Source: Alphaproteobacteria bacterium
GTDB taxonomy: Bacteria > Pseudomonadota > Alphaproteobacteria > Micropepsales > Micropepsaceae
Direction of reading: 5' to 3'
Length of the DNA stretch: 55,461 bases
NCBI GenBank assembly: GCA_013140995.1
Contig: JABFRX010000079.1
Coordinates: 1-55,461 of the forward strand
Positions within the stretch are counted from its first letter, which is position 1, and each line of letters opens with the position of its first letter. This document shows, piece by piece, positions 48,731 through 55,461 of this stretch. Both the position numbers and the translations under genes were made by a program. A model generated the notes under the pieces. It had not been told where the DNA came from. It ran no database searches and saw only the letters and a list, made by a program, of their open reading frames with translations.

Positions 48731-50406
48731 GACATATGCCGTGCGGCAAGCCGGCCGGTCACTGTATCCGCAACGCGAAGCGCCATCGCGGTAATCAGCA
48801 GCGTGACGCTCATGCAGCTCGACGTTGGAAACGTTGCACTGCCTGCGACGTAGAGATTTGCGATGCCATGAACACGGCAGTGCGCGTCGACCACCCCACG
48901 CTTCGGATCCGTGGAGATGCGCGCGGTTCCGATGTGGTGGCTACCGACGTTGGCTGCGGCGCGCGCCCCGGCGGCAATATCTGTATCTATTGTGCAGTCG
49001 AGCAGACCGTTCGACGCGCGTGCCGCGTCCTGCGCGATGACGGCGTGGTTGGCGACGATACTGTCGATGTCGGCCCCGCTGTAGCGCCAATCGGCGCGCG
49101 CGCGATTGTAGCCGAACGCGTCTTTTGATTGCGCCAGCGTGATGCGGCTATCCGGATTGGGCGTTTGCTCGGCGCTGTAAAGCAAACGGTATTCGCCCTT
49201 CGGGGAATAGCAGCTCACGCCCGGAAGCTTCCGTGCGCTGAGGATGCGTTTGGTCAGCCAATCCCATGAGAATGCCGCCACCGACGGCGCGTCGCGGACC
49301 ACATTCCAAAGGTGCGCTGCCGTCGCCGAAGTACCGGAGACGGCGACGCGGTGCTTCTGCTCCAGACCGCGGCCGGCGAGTTCGACGGGAAGGCGTCGCG
49401 ACATCAACCACTTTGCGAGGAACATCGACGATAGGACGCCACTGCCATGCGAGGGATCGTTGAAGTCGCCGTTCGCTAGGACGGCGCAAAAATTGAGCAA
49501 GCGCCGGTCGCGCTGAACGGCCGCTTCGGGCTTCAGCATATGCTGCACATAGACGCCGTCGCGCGAGCGGTCGAATCCGTGGCGCACAGCCCGCGGATCG
49601 CCGCGATAAGCGATCATCGCTAGCGAACCATAAAGATGCGACTGATAGTGACGTCCGACTTGATCGTGCGTGTTGCCGATACCGTTAGGATGACGGTCGT
49701 GCGAGACCAGCAACAGACGCGCGGTTTCGATGGCACCACAGGCGAGCACGAAACACTTTGCCCTCACCGAAATCGTCTTGCCGGGCTCCGTACCCACAAC
49801 GGCTTCTGCTACACTGCCGCCGCCGTCCGATGTGCGAAGCTCCAGGCAGCTGGCGTGAAGCATCGTTTGGATCGCCTGCGATGCGCGCAGCGTGCGCTGA
49901 TACTTTGTACGCATGTTCGTCGGCAGGCTGTAGCGCCAGACGGCACGGTCGCTGATCTGCTCCCAATCCATGCCCGGGAACGGTTTGGCTTCCTGCGGTT
50001 CATACGAGAACTCGCCCAAGTCCAAATGTGCGCTTGCTTGGGCATAGTATGGACTGAGTTCCGCGTTGCCGAACGGCCAGCCGCTGAGCGGAACCCAATC
50101 GCGCCGCTCGAAGTCGATGTCGTCGTAGGGTGCACAGCGGCCGCCCCACAGATTGCTTCCGCCGCCCAGTTGCCGCACGCGATAGTGATCGAGCGGATGG
50201 TGCACGGCCGGGTCCGCCACTTCCCCCGCGTAGTGCTGCTGTTCCCGCGCCGCATAGCGCTCTCCACCCGCTTCGAGCAGGATCACACGCACGCCGCCCT
50301 TTGCAAGGCGTAGCGCGGCTGGAATCCCTGCCGGGCCCGAGCCGACCACGACCACGTCGCAGGTAAGGACCGTGCCTTGCGGAATTTTGCGCGCGTCGAG
50401 GATCAT
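48727..50406 (-). CDS. GMC-family FAD oxidoreductase with altered active-site motif
   Basis: A 559-residue flavoenzyme of the glucose-methanol-choline family: VVVVGSGPAGIPAALRLA near 18-36, QLGGGSNLWGGRCAPYD, and the C-terminal FAD motif ANLYVAGSATFPTSS. The first active-site histidine region is present (GSHHIGTAR). The canonical second region, usually H/N-A-N-P-T-L-T, reads SSCMSVTLLI here, so the usual catalytic Asn/His is missing. It probably oxidises a sugar or alcohol, with an unusual mechanism or lower activity. It lies 8 bp after the aldo/keto reductase gene. Confidence 0.88.
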   Translation of the reverse strand: MILDARKIPQGTVLTCDVVVVGSGPAGIPAALRLAKGGVRVILLEAGGERYAAREQQHYAGEVADPAVHHPLDHYRVRQLGGGSNLWGGRCAPYDDIDFERRDWVPLSGWPFGNAELSPYYAQASAHLDLGEFSYEPQEAKPFPGMDWEQISDRAVWRYSLPTNMRTKYQRTLRASQAIQTMLHASCLELRTSDGGGSVAEAVVGTEPGKTISVRAKCFVLACGAIETARLLLVSHDRHPNGIGNTHDQVGRHYQSHLYGSLAMIAYRGDPRAVRHGFDRSRDGVYVQHMLKPEAAVQRDRRLLNFCAVLANGDFNDPSHGSGVLSSMFLAKWLMSRRLPVELAGRGLEQKHRVAVSGTSATAAHLWNVVRDAPSVAAFSWDWLTKRILSARKLPGVSCYSPKGEYRLLYSAEQTPNPDSRITLAQSKDAFGYNRARADWRYSGADIDSIVANHAVIAQDAARASNGLLDCTIDTDIAAGARAAANVGSHHIGTARISTDPKRGVVDAHCRVHGIANLYVAGSATFPTSSCMSVTLLITAMALRVADTVTGRLAARHMS

Positions 50407-50414
50407 GCGTACCG

Positions 50415-51257
50415 CTAGCTCACCGTCGCAGAGGCGATCATCTGCGCGTCTTCACGTAGATGGGCGACTTTCGACGTACCGACGAGCACGATGTCGGCAG
50501 CCCGCATCGTCACCCGCAGGCGCTCGCGCACGTCTCCGCCGCCTGCAAAAATCTGCCGCGCAATGACCGCCGGAGCGCCCGGCGTCCGGTGGGGAAACGA
50601 GGATACGCCCGCTTCGCGATCGGGGCCGAGTTGAACAACCTCGACGGCCGACCAGGCGGACCAGCCAGCATACTCCTGCGGTGCGCGCGCCGAAATGCCG
50701 ATAGCACGAATTTTTCCGCTTCGCTTGGCCGCCTGCAAGACTTCGGCCAAACCATCCTTGTCGATCCCTTCCAGAGGCGGATTGTGCAGCATGAAGAGGT
50801 CGATGTAGTCCGTGCGGAGACGGCGCAGACTGGCGTCGATGCAGCTCGCGATATAAGCCGGCGTCACGTTTCCCGTTGCGGGCGGCCGCGAGATGACACT
50901 TGCGCTCCCGCCGCGCAAGCCGCGCGCAATGCGAAGAAGCGGCCGCAGGATGGGCTTCGCAACCGAAGCAAGGCGCGCCTTTGGCGACACCAGCAAGCCC
51001 GCTTTGGTGCTAATGATCGCACGTTCCCTCTGCCCCTTCAGCGCGGCACCAAGCAGACGCTCGCTGTCGCCCTGCCCGTACACGTCAGCTGTATCGAAAA
51101 AATTGACGCCAAGGTCGAGCGCCTGACGGATGAGCGCTTTGGCTTGACCCGGACGGATCGGCGCTTCGATCGATCCGATGCGCCCAAGCCCCAACCCCAG
51201 ACGAGAGACGGGTACATGCGCCCATGGCAGACGAACTTTCGGCATGTCCGCCGCCAT
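50415..51257 (-). CDS. Aldo/keto reductase
   Basis: An NADPH-dependent (beta/alpha)8 oxidoreductase of 280 residues. The catalytic tetrad is visible: Asp and Tyr in FFDTADVYGQGDSERLLG, Lys in AIISTKAG, and His in LFMLHNPP. The C-terminal third is short and lacks part of the usual cofactor-binding end, consistent with a small AKR subfamily. The start at 51257 has AAGGGG about 9 bp upstream; the frame runs farther 5' into the gap. Its pairing with the GMC gene suggests linked redox steps. Confidence 0.88.
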   Translation of the reverse strand: MAADMPKVRLPWAHVPVSRLGLGLGRIGSIEAPIRPGQAKALIRQALDLGVNFFDTADVYGQGDSERLLGAALKGQRERAIISTKAGLLVSPKARLASVAKPILRPLLRIARGLRGGSASVISRPPATGNVTPAYIASCIDASLRRLRTDYIDLFMLHNPPLEGIDKDGLAEVLQAAKRSGKIRAIGISARAPQEYAGWSAWSAVEVVQLGPDREAGVSSFPHRTPGAPAVIARQIFAGGGDVRERLRVTMRAADIVLVGTSKVAHLREDAQMIASATVS

Positions 51258-51379
51258 TGACTCAATCCCCTTGCGATTGTGCCCGCATCGCCCGCGGGGG
51301 TTCTCTATCCCCTCACCCTTCCCGCGGCAACGGCGGCAACCAATCAGAGCAACAGTAACCCTACGATCCGTGCGGCTGG

Positions 51380-51982
51380 CTAAAGCCGCCATTCGGGAAC
51401 ACGGATCACATCGCCCGGCATAATGGCCAGATCGGAGGTGTACTCGTACTCCGTTTCGATCGGGTCGCTGGCGCGGCGGATGAAAACGCGGCCTTTGTTC
51501 GCGCGATAAGTGTGCCCGCCTGCGGTCGCGACGGCCGCGAAGAGCGACATCCCCGGGCGGTAGTCGAACTCGCCCGGTTTCGTTACCTCGCCAAGCACAT
51601 AGAAGCGTCCGTAGGAAATTATGTCCACAGTCACAGGTGCGTTCCGGAAGAGACCGGCTTCCACATAAGACTTCGCGAGCGCACGCGCGGCGTCGTGCGC
51701 CACCACGCCGTTCACGTCCATCGGCTTCAACGGCGGCACGGTCAGCATTCCAGTTTCACTGATCGTGTGTTCGCTTGTTTGAGCGGTGAGGTCGAAGATG
51801 GTGACCCGCACGCGATCGCCCGGCGCCAATTTGTGAACGGTAAGCGATGCCGCCGCTTTGGCGAGCGCGCGTTCATCCGGATCTTTGGGCTGCGCGGCGA
51901 CGAACTGTTCCGACGCGCAACCGCTGACAAAAATGAGCACGGATAGTGCGAACGCGAACGAGAGAGGTTTGATGAACGGCAT
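51380..51982 (-). CDS. Wza/GumB-type polysaccharide export lipoprotein
   Basis: This 200-residue outer-membrane export protein has a lipoprotein signal peptide with lipobox VSGC (Cys22). The poly-export domain (about 55-130, LAPGDRVRVTIFDL) is followed by a SLBB-type domain with YVLGEVTKPGEFDYRPGMSLFAAVATAGG. It is short compared with E. coli Wza and ends with DVIRVPEWRL, so it lacks the membrane-spanning C-terminal helix and probably needs a partner, such as the barrel protein next door. It is the first gene of its run. Confidence 0.9.
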   Translation of the reverse strand: MPFIKPLSFAFALSVLIFVSGCASEQFVAAQPKDPDERALAKAAASLTVHKLAPGDRVRVTIFDLTAQTSEHTISETGMLTVPPLKPMDVNGVVAHDAARALAKSYVEAGLFRNAPVTVDIISYGRFYVLGEVTKPGEFDYRPGMSLFAAVATAGGHTYRANKGRVFIRRASDPIETEYEYTSDLAIMPGDVIRVPEWRL

Positions 51983-52108
51983 GCCCGAAGCCTTTGTCCG
52001 GGCTGCACATTATGCGGCCTCACTTAACGGCTTGTTAACGCCGTTCTCGTTGAATCGGCTGCGGTTTGGAGGCACTGCCGCTCTCTAGCGCGACCGGTAC
52101 TCACGACA

Positions 52109-53383
52109 GTGCGAGAATACTCTACCCGCAATACAGGACGCCGACGGCGACGCGCGATTGCTACCCTTCTGCTTTCCGCGCCGATCACCTGTCTTGCAGC
52201 GTCTGCCGCCGATGAACCTGATGGAGTGAAGGAACGGTTCGATGCACTGCACCGGCAGCCGGGATTCGTTGTCGGCGGCTGGCAGATGCGGCCCTCGCTC
52301 GCACTGAGCGCAGGTTATGACAACAACATCACGCTCGCCAGCGCCGGTGCCGCATCAAGTGCGGCCTTGGGCTTGCGCGGAAATATCGACGCAGTGTTTC
52401 AGGGAGATTTGTACGCTATCGAACTTGGCGCATCGGCCGGTCACACTTGGTATCCATCGTCGTCCGGCAACGACGTCACCGGCATCACACTGCGCGCGTC
52501 GCTTTCGCACGAGTTGGGCGCCGGAGCGAGGATGCGGCTCTCGTCCGGATTCGCGGAAGGGACTGAGCAGGGGCGCAACAGCGGGATTATCATCGACGGC
52601 GTGTTCGAGCCTTATGCAACCCGGCCGGCGTTCAGGCGAATTCCGGTCGAGGCCGCGCTTGAGTTTGCGCGGGGACCGCTCTCGGCTGCGTTATCGGCGC
52701 GGGCCGAGAATAGCGATGTCGATCCGCTTTCCACGCAGTCGGGCCTCGTGCTGCGGCAAGATTTCCGGAACGGCTGGGAGAGCGAGGTGCGGCTTCGCAC
52801 CAGTTACGAATTGCACCCGGAGCTCGAACTCTTCGCCGAAGGCTCGGCGCTTGCACGCCGTTACGACGATGCCGGTGCGGACAACGACGTTTGGCAAGCG
52901 CTCGTAGGCGGACGGTTCGAGCTGACGCGTCTGCTGCTCGGCCAGGTGCACGCCGGCATCGCCGTGCAATCCTTCCCAAATGGTGGGTCGAGTTCCGGTT
53001 TTTCGTTCGGCGCGCGGTTTCGCTGGTTTCCGGACGAGTTGCTGACGATCACGCTTGAAGCCGACCGCGATGCAGGGGCTGAGGTGGAACGGTTCGGGGG
53101 CGTCAGTCTTGCGGTGCCGGTGACCCGCGACAGTCTCAAGATCAGGGCCGAGTTCGAGCCGCTACGCACGCTGATGGTTTTCGGGCAGGCCGGGTTTGAA
53201 GAAGATGTTCGCGACGGCGACGCGCGGCGCGAGAGCGCACTCTCGCTTTCGGCGGGCGCCGCCTATGCGATGACGGCAAACCTCAAGCTACAGGCCGATT
53301 GCGAGTACCTAGCGGGAACTTCCAATTTCGCAGGCGACTTCGATCGCTTCCAGTTCAACCTGGGTGTCACCGCCGCCTATTGA
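52109..53383 (+). CDS. Outer-membrane beta-barrel protein (BBP2_2-like), polysaccharide export
   Basis: A 424-residue protein with a basic N terminus and signal peptide (cleavage likely after CLAASA, near residue 33). The mature part is built of alternating amphipathic strands (SLALSAGYDNNIT, IELGASAGHTWYP, GITLRASLSHELG) and ends in LGVTAAY, an aromatic C terminus as expected for barrel insertion. It matches the putative porin family often found with exopolysaccharide genes. A GTG start is used. It diverges from the Wza gene across 126 bp, which should hold both promoters. Confidence 0.85.
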   Translation: MREYSTRNTGRRRRRAIATLLLSAPITCLAASAADEPDGVKERFDALHRQPGFVVGGWQMRPSLALSAGYDNNITLASAGAASSAALGLRGNIDAVFQGDLYAIELGASAGHTWYPSSSGNDVTGITLRASLSHELGAGARMRLSSGFAEGTEQGRNSGIIIDGVFEPYATRPAFRRIPVEAALEFARGPLSAALSARAENSDVDPLSTQSGLVLRQDFRNGWESEVRLRTSYELHPELELFAEGSALARRYDDAGADNDVWQALVGGRFELTRLLLGQVHAGIAVQSFPNGGSSSGFSFGARFRWFPDELLTITLEADRDAGAEVERFGGVSLAVPVTRDSLKIRAEFEPLRTLMVFGQAGFEEDVRDGDARRESALSLSAGAAYAMTANLKLQADCEYLAGTSNFAGDFDRFQFNLGVTAAY

Positions 53384-53413
53384 AACGAAAAGGGGCAACC
53401 TTGCGATCGCCCC
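53384..53413 (-). terminator. Rho-independent terminator of the rpoA-rplQ operon
   Basis: On the minus strand GGGGCGA pairs with TTGCCCC (53413-53407 with 53398-53392, one G-T pair), 8-nt loop, followed by TTTTCGTT. It lies 30 bp after rplQ and abuts the convergent barrel gene stop. Confidence 0.88.
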
Positions 53414-53443
53414 CGTTGAATTCCGTTCGCGGCCCCGGTGCTT

Positions 53444-53875
53444 CTACGCCGCGGCTTCTTCGTCGGCTTTCTTTTGCACCGGGCCGGAGTCTTTGCCCTT
53501 TGCGGTCACGTCGCGGTCGACGAACTCGATGATCGCCATCGGCGCCGCATCGCCGTGGCGGAAGCCGGCCTTCAGCACGCGCGTGTAGCCGCCTTTGCGG
53601 GAGGCGTAGCGCGGGGCAAGCACGTCGAAGAGCTTCGCCACCATCTTGGTGTCATTCTGCAATTGCGACAGAGCCTGACGGCGCGCGTGCAGATCGGTCT
53701 TGCCGCGTTTGCCCAGCGTGATCAGTTTCTCGACCACCGGGCGAAGGTCTTTGGCCTTCGGAAGCGTGGTCGTGATCTGCTCGTGCTTGATCAGCGCCGA
53801 GGCCATGTTGACCCACAACGCCTTGCGGTGGCTCGGGGTGCGGTTGAGCTTGCGGCCCGAATTGCCGTGGCGCAT
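53444..53875 (-). CDS. rplQ: 50S ribosomal protein L17
   Basis: L17 is a large-subunit protein of 143 residues here, with the conserved N terminus [20 protein letters not shown] and the loop [20 protein letters not shown]. After the fold ends around IIEFVDRD, a C-terminal tail rich in Lys and Ala is added, as in many alphaproteobacteria. It follows rpoA by 37 bp and is the last gene of the operon. Confidence 0.98.
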   Translation of the reverse strand: MRHGNSGRKLNRTPSHRKALWVNMASALIKHEQITTTLPKAKDLRPVVEKLITLGKRGKTDLHARRQALSQLQNDTKMVAKLFDVLAPRYASRKGGYTRVLKAGFRHGDAAPMAIIEFVDRDVTAKGKDSGPVQKKADEEAAA

Positions 53876-53912
53876 GACTTGATTTCCTATTCCTTAAGCG
53901 AGCGTAACAAGC

Positions 53913-54929
53913 TCAATATTGGTCTTCGAATTTCCGCGCCAAGTCTTCGATGTTTTCTGGCGGCCAGCCCGGCACTTCCATGCCGAGGTGGAGGCCCATC
54001 GAGGCTAGCACTTCCTTGATTTCGTTCAGCGACTTGCGGCCGAAGTTCGGCGTACGGAGCATCTCCGCCTCCGTCTTCTGGATCAGGTCGCCGATGTAGA
54101 CGATGTTGTCGTTCTTCAAGCAGTTCGCCGAACGAACAGACAGTTCGAGCTCGTCGACCTTCTTTAGGAGCGCGGGGTTGAACGGCAGATCGGTCTTCTG
54201 CTCTTCCGTCTTCTTCTCGCGCGGCTCTTCGAAGTTGATGAAGATCGAGAGCTGGTCCTGCAGGATGCGCGCAGCGTAGGCGACCGCGTTCTCCGGCGTG
54301 ATGGCGCCGTTCGTTTCCAGCGTCATCGTCAGCTTGTCGTAGTCGAGGATTTGGCCTTCACGGGTGTTCTCGACGCGGTACGAACACTTCTTTACCGGCG
54401 AGAACAGCGAGTCGACCGGGATCAGTCCGATCGGCGCGTCTTCGGGACGGTTGCGTTCGGCGGCGACGTAGCCCTTACCCGTGTTGACGGTCAGTTCCAT
54501 ACGCACGCGGGCGCCGTGATCCAGGTTACAGATCACGAGGTCCGGGTTGAGGATTTCGAGATCGCCGACTGTGGCGATTTGGCTGGCGCGGACTTCGCCC
54601 GGGCCTTCGGCCTTCAGCACCAGGCGCTTCGGCCCGTCCCCGTGCATTCTTAGCGCGAGCTGTTTGATGTTCAGGACGATGTCGGTGACGTCTTCACGCA
54701 CGCCCGGGATCGACGAGAATTCATGTAACACGCCGTCGATCTGCAGCGACGTGACCGCGCCGCCTTGCAGCGACGACAACAGAATGCGGCGCAGCGCGTT
54801 GCCGAGCGTCAAACCGAAGCCGCGTTCCAGCGGCTCGGCGATGACCACGGCCTGCGTGCGCGCATTGGGCCCAGGCTCAACGTGCAGCTTTTGCGGCTTG
54901 ATCAGTTCCTGCCAGTTCTTCTCAATCAC
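53913..54929 (-). CDS. rpoA: DNA-directed RNA polymerase subunit alpha
   Basis: The alpha subunit dimerises to start RNA polymerase assembly, and its C-terminal domain binds promoters and activators. The 338 residues include the family N terminus [29 protein letters not shown] in the assembly domain and the C-terminal domain [42 protein letters not shown]. The start is GTG at 54929 with AAGGA upstream; the frame stays open for 24 more codons into the rpsK intergenic region. Confidence 0.98.
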   Translation of the reverse strand: MIEKNWQELIKPQKLHVEPGPNARTQAVVIAEPLERGFGLTLGNALRRILLSSLQGGAVTSLQIDGVLHEFSSIPGVREDVTDIVLNIKQLALRMHGDGPKRLVLKAEGPGEVRASQIATVGDLEILNPDLVICNLDHGARVRMELTVNTGKGYVAAERNRPEDAPIGLIPVDSLFSPVKKCSYRVENTREGQILDYDKLTMTLETNGAITPENAVAYAARILQDQLSIFINFEEPREKKTEEQKTDLPFNPALLKKVDELELSVRSANCLKNDNIVYIGDLIQKTEAEMLRTPNFGRKSLNEIKEVLASMGLHLGMEVPGWPPENIEDLARKFEDQY

Positions 54930-54970
54930 GGGCTTATCCTTATACGGCGATCGGGGGTTTTTTTGTGCGG

Positions 54971-55363
54971 TTAGACGCGGCGGCGCTTCGGCGGCCGGCA
55001 ACCATTATGTGGTATCGGTGTCACATCGCGGATCGTGGTGATCGTGAAGCCCGCCGCCTGCAAGGCGCGCAGCGCGCTCTCGCGGCCTGAGCCTGGACCC
55101 TTCACTTCGACTTCAAGCGTGCGCACGCCGTGTTCCATCGCCTTCTTCGACGCGTCTTCGGCGGCGACCTGGGCGGCGTACGGCGTCGACTTACGCGAGC
55201 CCTTGAAGCCCATCGTACCCGACGACGACCAAGCAACCGTGTTGCCCTGCGCGTCGGAGATCGTGATCATCGTGTTGTTGAACGTCGCGTTCACGTGGGC
55301 GACGCCCGACGTGATGTTCTTGCGCTCTTTCTTGCGCACGCGCGCTTTCTTTTCGGTGGCCAT
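54971..55363 (-). CDS. rpsK: 30S ribosomal protein S11
   Basis: S11 of 130 residues with its conserved core: [22 protein letters not shown], the [20 protein letters not shown] segment, and the C-terminal [18 protein letters not shown]. It lies 22 bp after rpsM and 41 bp before rpoA, the standard alpha-operon order. Confidence 0.99.
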   Translation of the reverse strand: MATEKKARVRKKERKNITSGVAHVNATFNNTMITISDAQGNTVAWSSSGTMGFKGSRKSTPYAAQVAAEDASKKAMEHGVRTLEVEVKGPGSGRESALRALQAAGFTITTIRDVTPIPHNGCRPPKRRRV

Positions 55364-55385
55364 GCCGGCGGTTCCTTCGGATCGA

Positions 55386-55461
55386 TTACTTCGTAACTTG
55401 TTTCTTACCGGCGATCGCCTTGGCCGGCCCCTTGCGGGTGCGGGCGTTCGTATGCGTGCGC
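55386..55461 (-). CDS. rpsM: 30S ribosomal protein S13, C-terminal fragment
   Basis: Only the last 24 codons are in the window. They read [20 protein letters not shown], then QVTK and stop, the expected C-terminal end of S13 with its TNARTRKGP motif. The gene continues past the right edge. Confidence 0.95.
   Translation of the reverse strand, partial: RTHTNARTRKGPAKAIAGKKQVTK

Noticed and set aside
47451-48749. N-terminal two thirds of a 680-codon minus-strand frame joined to the second deacetylase
   Set aside because: This part is an Arg-rich out-of-frame reading of the flippase gene. The deacetylase starts at 47450 with an ATGA overlap.

Overview
The window is chromosomal DNA of an alphaproteobacterium with high G+C content. 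The evidence is the uninterrupted 14-gene complex I operon (nuoA to nuoN), the order tig-clpP-clpX-lon-hup with tRNA genes between, the glnB-glnA pair, and the rpsM-rpsK-rpoA-rplQ operon end. The exact order cannot be fixed from the sequence alone. I see no transposase, phage gene, integrase or CRISPR array.

Layout. 1-12738 (- strand): nuo operon, transcribed right to left, with nuoN cut by the window edge. 12993-16179: tRNA-Asp, a DUF4287-type protein and an FAD oxidoreductase (+), a secreted SRPBCC protein (-), tRNA-Val and HU (-). 16373-22601 (-): the proteostasis block lon, clpX, clpP, trigger factor and tRNA-Leu. 22699-28909 (-): metabolic genes (NAD(P)HX repair, amidase, histidine phosphatase, thiolase-like protein, GTK/KAT-type aminotransferase). 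29106-30962 (+): PII and glutamine synthetase with a clear terminator. 31030-31245 (+): small membrane protein. 31349-31763: a gene-free stretch with a strong promoter, a candidate small RNA and two related repeat clusters.

31754-53383 is a large surface-polysaccharide locus. It holds precursor synthesis (gmd, fcl for GDP-L-fucose), a priming glycosyl-1-phosphate transferase, a WecG/TagA transferase, a GT4 transferase, a Wzx flippase, an O-antigen ligase/polymerase-like protein, a Wzc-type chain-length protein with a tyrosine kinase domain, a Wza-type lipoprotein, an outer-membrane barrel, two polysaccharide deacetylases, a CelD-like acyltransferase, and less usual members: a JmjC/cupin-like protein, a nucleotidyltransferase-kinase fusion, an APH-like kinase, a GMC oxidoreductase and an aldo/keto reductase. 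Together they describe a Wzx/Wzy-type pathway whose parts overlap those known for Caulobacter holdfast synthesis. 53444-55461 (-): rplQ, rpoA, rpsK and the end of rpsM.

The most unusual feature is at 31426-31763. Two related segments of about 130 bp lie 203 bp apart and carry the same arrangement of palindromes and direct repeats. The repeated core is TAACG throughout the first copy and TAGCG nearly throughout the second, as if each cluster had been rewritten in concert.
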